Origin: Glycine soja
Taxonomy: Eukaryota; Streptophyta; Magnoliopsida; Fabales; Fabaceae
DNA length: 64,000 bases
Direction: 5' to 3'
Assembly: GCF_004193775.1 (NCBI RefSeq)
Contig: NC_041021.1
Coordinates: 19,188,632-19,252,631, forward strand
Under the pieces are notes generated by a model, which saw only the letters and a program-made list of their open reading frames with translations, had not been told where the DNA came from and ran no database searches. Of this stretch, positions 57,531 through 64,000 are shown in pieces. Numbering within the stretch: the first letter of the stretch is position 1; each line of letters opens with the position of its first letter. A program made the translations under genes and the position numbers.

Positions 57531-59891
57531 TGTAACATCCTGGAAATTTCTACCCGGAATTTTTGGAAACGATGTATTTTGAATGATTATATATATAAGT
57601 ATTATTCAGTGTATATGCATATATGTTCTTGGTAAGGATAGGAGTAGTGGGGGCAAGATATGCGGGTTAGACTAATTAAGGAAGAGAAATCCATAACTGG
57701 GAGGTTATGGGTTAATTCCTAATTAATTAGTTTAAAAATCATCGTTTTGCGTGCGACTTAGAATTTAACGAAACCAACCTCTGAACCACGCTCGGGGTTT
57801 TATTTTGAGCGTTTTGATATATATATTGCTTACTTTCGAAAACTGGCCCCGACAGACGCAGAGAAACGCGAGAAACTGGAATCAGAGAAACGACACGCAA
57901 ACCGAGGCAGGATTTTAGCGTTTCAAAGGTCAGATTTTTCTCACTTTTGTGGTTGAGTGTGGGTCACAGTAAAAAGGGAAAGTGGGCCCTTTTGGCTCCA
58001 CTCAAATAGGGACATGTGGCATAGCTTAAATAAAATAATGGAAAAAGGGAAAACCCTTTTTATTTAAGACCAAAAAGCTTTTCTCTCTCCTCACTCGCAA
58101 AACAGAAAATTTCAGACAGCCCTCTCTCTCCCTCACGTTGCCATTCTCTTCTTCTTCATTCTCCATTGAAGCTCCACACAAAGCTTCAACCTTTGGCCAT
58201 CATTTCTGCCCCAAATCGTGAAAGGAGGGCGTTTTTGGAGTCGTGAAGTGCGTGGCTACGAGTGGAACTTCGAAATTTCAGGTTTGGGTGGACTTCTTTC
58301 TCCTTTGATTTTCGTGGGTATGGGTTTTGGGAGATATGATGGGTAGTCTTGCTAGGTTTCTGCTGTATGATGATTATTTGTGAAGACATTTGCTGAAAAC
58401 TTGTTGAAATTGCCATGTTTGAATGAGTTAAACATACCCATTCTGTTTTAGGGTTTTTGTGATGATGTTTGTAATGTTTATATGCTGAAATTGCTGATGG
58501 AAAACTGTTAGAGATGAAAGGTAGAGTTAACCTAGGGTTGGAAAGTGAGAATGTGATGTTATGAGTGGAAAAAGAGTGAGGCTTTGAGAGTTGGAAGGCT
58601 AAGTCTGAATTCTGTGGTAAATGGAGGTTAAAGTGAGTTAATACTAGCTTGAAATGTCATTTAGGACTTGGGAGAAAGCTTGGACTGTGCTAAAGAGAAG
58701 AACAAATGACCAAAGTGAACAAAGAGCCATTTCTAGGGCAAATTTGGGTGTTGATTCGGTGAGATTTTAGGTGTAAATTCAGGTTGAGCAAGTTTAGATT
58801 GATGTTATGGACTTGTGTGGGGTGAGAGTTTGCTTCAAATTTACCTCATTCTAAATTTCACTTTTCAAACCTAGAAAACCCATTGAATTGAGGGGTGTTG
58901 GACACCTAGATTCTGTGTTGCTGTGCTGTAAAGCTTGATTTTTGGGTTAGACATGGTTGATACATGATTTGGGACTTGTAGGAATTGATTTGGGCAAGTT
59001 TGGATGAGAGGAAGTATGATTTTCGAAATCTGCACTTATGCAGAATTTTGCTGTCAAAATAGGTGCAGTAGGATTTTGGCTTTGTGCAGAAAAATGCTTG
59101 TGTGTGGTTGGCTGTGGAAAGTCTAGTGCAGAATGAGTTCTGGATGTTTGCTAGCAGATCCCAACGGTCAAAATGTAGGCTTATGCACTATAGACTTCCA
59201 GTAAAATTTTGGAGTCGACCCAACGGTTAACGAATTGGATCGAAGGAATTGTTACTGGGGTCTTTAAGTGAGAAAAGCTGTGATTTTGGTTGGTGTGTTG
59301 AACAGAGTTTTCTGCCTTTGCTCTGTTTTGCTTGGCTGTGATAGCTTGTGCTGTTTGAATGTTGTTTTGCTTGGATGTTGTGGAAGCTTGGGAGGATTGA
59401 TGGGGACCCGGTGTTGAGAGAAACGAGGATATGGGCTACGTGGGAGTACGTGAGCTCAGTTGGAGGTGGGCAACAGGGGATGGTGGGTTTATGCGCGCAT
59501 TGTGGATGTGGAAAACTTGTTGTGCACCATCGCCCGACCGCCACCTAGTACCACATGTGATGGGTACCCCATAATCCTACAAGCTTGAGATGAGGAAGTG
59601 TTGAAGGGTGAAACTTCCTGCTTTTATTGTTGACCACAGAGTGGTACCTGGAGATATGTCGCGGGGGTCAGGAGACCTTGGGGACGTCAGGTGGGGTGCT
59701 ATTGCCCAAAACCAAGCTTGACCAATCCCGACCCAACCTGGGCATAGTCGGTCAGTGAGAACCTGTGATGTACCTAAACAGGCGAGCTCCTGGCAGTCAA
59801 CAGATAAAAGGAACAAAGACCACAAAGCAAGGAGGCTTGTGGTGGCTGGCCAGCTGTGAATTTTGTGTGATATGTGGATTATGGCCTCTGG

Positions 59892-60210
59892 TAATCGATT
59901 ACCAAGGGTGGGTAATCGATTACAAGGCTTAAAAATGAAGACAGGAGGCTAAGATGGTCTCTGGTAATCGATTACCAAGGGGTGTAATCGATTACCAGGC
60001 TTGAAAAACGAAGTCAGGAAACTAAGGGAGCCTCTGGTAATCGATTACCAGCCTTTGTAATCGATTACACAGAGGGATGGGTCACTGGTAATCGATTACC
60101 AGGTATGTGTAATCGATTACACAGTGCATTTTTGCATATTTCATGTCCTGAGGCTGTGTAATTCAAGTTTAGCCTCTGGTAATCGATTACCAAGGCTGTG
60201 TAATCGATTA
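59892..60210 (+). promoter_or_regulatory. Five paired TAATCGATTA palindromes in the LTR
   Basis: Pairs start at 59892/59913, 59965/59985, 60038/60058, 60089/60110 and 60180/60201, that is 20 or 21 bp apart. Most read CTGGTAATCGATTACCAG or a close variant. They lie about 130-450 bp upstream of the LTR-embedded ORF. Function unknown. Confidence 0.8.
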
Positions 60211-60337
60211 CCAGAGATGAAAAGCCTTAAGATACTCCTTTTAATGTCATGTAGTGGTTATGAGATGCATTGTGCGGCGGCATAGTTAGATTCTTGTGAA
60301 ATAGTCTACCCCTTTCTTTTCTTCCTTGTAGATCGTG

Positions 60338-60769
60338 ATGGCGGCGCAGCTAATCCATGATCGAGTAGAGATGGAGTGCCTAGAGGGAGCCTGGGAGACC
60401 CTCGAAGGCAACACGAGGTGCTGATTTCGGGGCACCATTCGATTCACGGCTACTTCGTTGGTGCATCCAGATGAACCTGCACGGACGCTTCAGCGCACGG
60501 TGGAGTGGATACTACCCACGCCTACACCATATCATCTAGTGGAGCCCGTCCAAGTGATCGAGGTAACGTCATCCGAGGAAGACCCCGAGGAGGATCTGGA
60601 GGAGCTACCTCTTGAGCCTGTTGTGGATGCCCTTGACTTTCTAGAGGGCGATGAGGATCCACTTCTTGAGGTGGATTCTCCCGAGGAAGTCATATCGGCA
60701 TCTGAGGCAGACTCTACGGAGGATGGTGGCCCGGGGGAGATGGCGATCAGCGGAGGCTCTTCATCCTAG
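60338..60769 (+). pseudogene. LTR-embedded ORF, acidic protein
   Basis: ATG 60338 to TAG 60767, about 143 codons, with one in-frame TGA at 60422. The start lies seven bases after TTTCTTTTCTTCCTTGTAG, a strong splice acceptor. The N-terminal part (MAAQLIHDRVEMECLEGAW) is short; the C-terminal half is very acidic (SSEEDPEEDLEELPLEP). No family recognised. It lies wholly within the LTR, so a full element would carry two copies. Codon use is GC-richer than the surrounding LTR, which supports past coding selection. It could instead be a captured gene fragment. Confidence 0.5.
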
Positions 60770-61352
60770 TGGACAGCTCTTTGGATTCGTTTTGTATATT
60801 TTTGGGGGTGGGTGTATCTAGAACTGACTGTTAGGTTTACTCTTTTGTTTTGCATGGGTAGACTTGATGTATAGGAATTTGATTATTGTATACTTGTGGC
60901 TGAAGCCACCACTATGGACACCTTTGCTCTGGATGACACTATATATTTTGTAAAACTCCCATATTTTGGACAGCTTTAAATGATGAATGCATTTATGATC
61001 GATCTTGTTATTTGAAAAGAAAGCGTTAGCAACTTTATTTGTAAAAGAGTTTATCGACCGTATTTTATTCTTTTATTTTCACGTGACGACCTAAAGTATT
61101 GGCTGGTACATTCTTTCTTTTGAAAAAGAAAAATAGTTTAGGGATTATGAGCGGTGAGAAAGAAATGACTCCGAATAGAGTTGTGAACTGGCCATTCAGG
61201 ACTCTGTAGTGAGGATTTTCCTTCGAAACCTTGTTTTGGTGAAAAGAGAAAGAAATGAAAAAGAAAAAGAAGAAAAAAAAAATTTACCATGGTTTTTGTT
61301 AATTAAATCATTACTATTAAACCAGTCATTATTTTGGGGACGCCACAAATGG

Positions 61353-61364
61353 TGGTATTAGAGC
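61353..61364 (+). other. Primer binding site (tRNA-Met type)
   Basis: TGGTATTAGAGC, one mismatch from TGGTATCAGAGC, five bases after the LTR end. Confidence 0.8.
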
Positions 61365-61638
61365 AAAAGTTGGATTCTAGTGAACCTGTTATGGTCTTGC
61401 TGTGTGAATGCTGTGTATCTCTGAAACTTGGGAGTAGGTTTCGGGGAGTGACGTTAAGTCACACATTGTGTGTATTTCTGCCTTATTGTCTTGAGCATGG
61501 ATGTGTGACTGATTCACAGGATTGTTGTGTGTATGAATATGTATAAAGAGAAGGATGTTGTTATAACTGTCATAGCCTGTGTGGTACACTCTCTCTTTAG
61601 GATTTCTTGGGTGCTAATAGTTTCCCTACAGGATAGGT

Positions 61639-64000
61639 ATGGCAGGACGTGGTAGGGATCAGAACCGTGATGTCCTTGACCGCATCACCGCTATGCTGGA
61701 AACTCTAGTGCAGGAACGTGATGTGGAGCCGGCGGAGTATCGGGGACTCATGGCTTTCCGTAAGAACCACCCGCCAAAGTTCAGTGGAGACTATGATCCG
61801 GAAGGTGCTAGGTTGTGGTTAGCTGAGACGGAGAAGATTTTCGAGGCAATGGGTTGCCTTGAGGAGCATAAGGTTCTTTATGCAACATTTATGCTCCAAG
61901 GGGAGGCTGAGAATTGGTGGAAGTTCGTGAAGCCTTCATTTGTCGCACCTGGAGGCGTGATTCCTTGGAATGCCTTCAAGGACAAATTCCTGGAGAATTA
62001 CTTCCCGCGAGATCTCAGGAAGCGGAAGGTGAGGGAATTTCTGGACTTGAAGCAGAGAAACATGTCTGTTGGGGAGTACACGGCTAAGTTTAACGAGCTT
62101 CTGCAGTATTGGCCTCAATACCAAGATGCTCGGAATGAGGAAGATTTATGCGCTCAGTTTGAGAATGGGCTTCGGTTGGAGATCCAACAGGCGGTTAGTT
62201 ATATGCAGATCACGGATTTTAATCAGTTGGTGACAAAGTGCAGGATTTTTTAAGATAAGATGAAGGAGAGGCAAGCTAGGGGCGTTGGAGGACCTCAGAG
62301 AAACAATCCTTTTAGGGGGAATGGTAACAAAAGGATGAAGCCGTATGCTAGCAACAAGGGGAAGCAGCCCATGGCTACGTCCAACATGAGCCAGTCAAGG
62401 GGGACTGGGGTACAGTGTTTTCAGTGTGGAGGACTGCATCTTAAGAGGAATTGCCCACAGCTCCAGCAGACACAGGAGAACCGTTGCTATGTTTGTGGCA
62501 AGGTGGGCCATTATGCTCGGGAATGTAGGGTGACCGGGAGACCGACGGTAACCGCCAATTCCAACACCGTCAATCGTGGACCCACTAATTCCACAAGGAG
62601 TGGTAATGTTAGCAACAACAACACTAGTGGTGGAAGACCAAAAGTACCCTCTCGGGTATTTGCTATGAGTGGTTCAGAAGCGGCTGCCTCCGACGATTTG
62701 ATACGGGGTAAGTGTTTGATTGCTGATAAACTACTAGATGTACTTTATGATTCAGGCGCCACGCATTCTTTCATATCTCATGCATGTGTGGAGAGGTTGG
62801 GGTTATGTGCGACGGAGTTACCATATGATATGGTGGTGTCTACTCCGACGAGCGAGCCTGTAACCACCTCTCGGGTGTGTTTGAAGTGTCCCATAATTGT
62901 TGAGGGTCGATCTTTTATGGCGGACTTGATTTGCCTACCTTTAGCTCATCTAGATGTGATCTTGGGGATGGATTGGTTATCTACTAACCATATCTTTCTA
63001 GACTGTAAGGAGAAGATGCTAGTGTTTGGTGGAGAGGTAGTTCCAAGTGAACCATTGAAAGAGGATGCAGCCAACAAAGGAACGGAGGATGTCCGAACTT
63101 ACATGGTGTTGTTCTCTATGTATGTGGAAGAGGACGCTGAAGTTAATAGTATACCGGTGGTGTCGGAATTTCCGGAAGTTTTTCCTGACGACATTTGTGA
63201 ATTGCCGCCTGAGAGAGAAGTGGAATTCATTATTGACTTGGTGCCTGGGGCGAATCCAGTGTCAATTGCGCCTTATAGAATGTCTCCGGTAGAACTAGCA
63301 GAGGTGAAGGCACAAGTGCAGGATCTTTTGAGCAAACAATTTGTTCGTCCAAGTGCATCACCGTGGGGAGCACCGGTCTTGTTGGTTAAAAAGAAGGATG
63401 GAAGTATGAGGATGTGTGTAGACTACCGGCAGTTAAACAAGGTCACTATCAAGAACAAATATCCTCTACCAAGGATAGATGATTTGATTGACCAATTGAG
63501 GGGAGCAACAGTATTTTCAAAGATCGATTTGCGATCGGGGTATCATCAAATTTTAGTTAAGAAGGAAGATATCCCAAAAACTGCGTTTCGGACTCGGTAT
63601 GGGCACTACGAGTATTTAGTCATGCCATTTGGAGTGACTAATGCTCCGGCTATTTTCATGGATTATATGAATCGTATATTCCATGATTACTTGGATCAGT
63701 TCGTGGTTGTGTTCATTGATGATATCCTAGTGTATTCGAGGAATAAGGAGGAGCATGAGAAGCACTTGAGGATTGTGTTGCATATCCTGAGGGATAGGAA
63801 GTTGTTCGCCAAACTGTCGAAATGTGAATTTTGGTTGGAGAAAGTGCAGTTCTTAGGGCACGTGATTTCTAAGGACGGGGTTGCGGTGGATCCGAACAAG
63901 GTGGAGTCGGTTATGGAGTGGCAACAACCGACAACTCCAACGGAGGTTCGAAGCCTCTTGGGGTTGGCTAGCTATTATAGGAAGTTCATTGAAGGATTTT
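61639..64000 (+). pseudogene. Tekay-like gag-pol polyprotein (one in-frame stop)
   Basis: One frame from ATG 61639 to the window end, interrupted only by TAA 62251-62253. Gag: LAETEKIFEAMGC, EAENWWKFV and YTAKFNELLQYWP blocks; after the stop two zinc knuckles, [13 protein letters not shown] (62416) and [14 protein letters not shown] (62485). Protease: [10 protein letters not shown], Asp at 62749, and [35 protein letters not shown] and FIDD at 63712-63723. RNase H and integrase lie beyond the window. The ATG follows TTTCCCTACAG (ends 61631), a likely splice acceptor. The stop looks like one substitution in a Glu codon. The copy is otherwise intact and probably the youngest insertion here. Confidence 0.9.

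Larger units (their letters stand above)
57531..61347 (+). mobile_element. 5' LTR of the Tekay-like element (3.8 kb)
   Basis: TGTAACATCC ... GACGCCACA. A TATA-like TATTTAAG lies near 58061, followed by a CT-rich leader. Two perfect CCCAACGGTYA sites (59160-59170, 59219-59229) resemble plant MSA elements. Five pairs of TAATCGATTA occur at 59892-60210. An ORF behind a splice acceptor occupies 60338-60769. No similarity of the U3 to the Ogre LTRs. Confidence 0.85.
57531..64000 (+). mobile_element. Tekay/Del-like Ty3/gypsy element (5' part)
   Basis: 5' LTR, PBS, leader and gag-pro-RT up to the window end. Inserted in the pol of Ogre B exactly at an in-frame codon boundary region. The long LTR (3.8 kb), tRNA-Met PBS, fused gag-pol and RT sequence fit Tekay/Del chromoviruses; the chromodomain itself would lie beyond the window. 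Confidence 0.85.

Overview
The window looks like gene-poor, repeat-dense DNA of a legume, most likely soybean or a close relative. This is inferred from the retrotransposon families and from short motifs that recur in their LTRs; no species marker is present. I find no convincing single-copy host gene, rRNA, tRNA or CRISPR. Almost every base that can be explained belongs to nested mobile DNA: an endogenous plant pararetrovirus, Ty3/gypsy elements of the Ogre/Tat, Athila-like and Tekay/Del-like chromovirus types, a SIRE-type Ty1/copia element, five solo LTRs and two Mutator-like (MULE) DNA elements.

Layout. 1-5600: rearranged endogenous pararetrovirus (caulimovirid), plus strand. 5760-9890: 3' end and truncated 3' LTR of an Ogre-type element, plus strand. 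10041-12009: LTR plus integrase/chromodomain of a chromovirus, minus strand, cut by Ogre element A, of which the LTR (12010-13769) and 3' tandem repeats remain (minus). 14482-28122: 5' end of an Athila-like element (minus) whose gag is split by a complete SIRE-type element (14840-23882, duplication ACTTA) and whose LTR holds a solo copia LTR. 28123-31118: Ogre LTR fragment, a copia fragment with an inverted repeat, and a solo Ogre LTR. 32690-36362: MULE transposase pseudogene (minus) split by a solo LTR. 37232-39828: solo LTR carrying a MULE with long inverted ends. 39834-46998: T-rich degenerate tandem repeats with one more solo LTR. 46999-57530: Ogre element B (minus) with LTR, higher-order tandem repeats, accessory ORF and pol, cut by a Tekay-like element (57531 to the window end).

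The signals that family annotation does not explain are regulatory. (1) The SIRE element and Ogre element B each carry an extra ORF after pol, and each such ORF has its own TATA promoter preceded by the same short inverted repeat found in that element's own LTR. (2) The SIRE-side motif, TAATCGATTA, occurs in about 23 pairs whose members lie 20 or 21 bp apart, in unrelated LTRs. (3) The Ogre-side motif, GCTCGCCCAGGCGAGC, sits 18-30 bp upstream of TATA boxes in LTRs and in the internal promoter. (4) The transcribed leaders of four distinct copia LTRs share an ordered series of hairpins whose stems change while pairing is kept; one LTR expands this into about ten tandem hairpins. (5) The 3.8-kb LTR of the Tekay-like element contains its own ORF behind a strong splice acceptor.

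Decay is mostly isolated nonsense changes and small indels. The Tekay-like gag-pol has one stop in about 2.36 kb and looks youngest; the pararetrovirus and the MULE are far more damaged. All family names rest on motifs read by eye; no database search was run.
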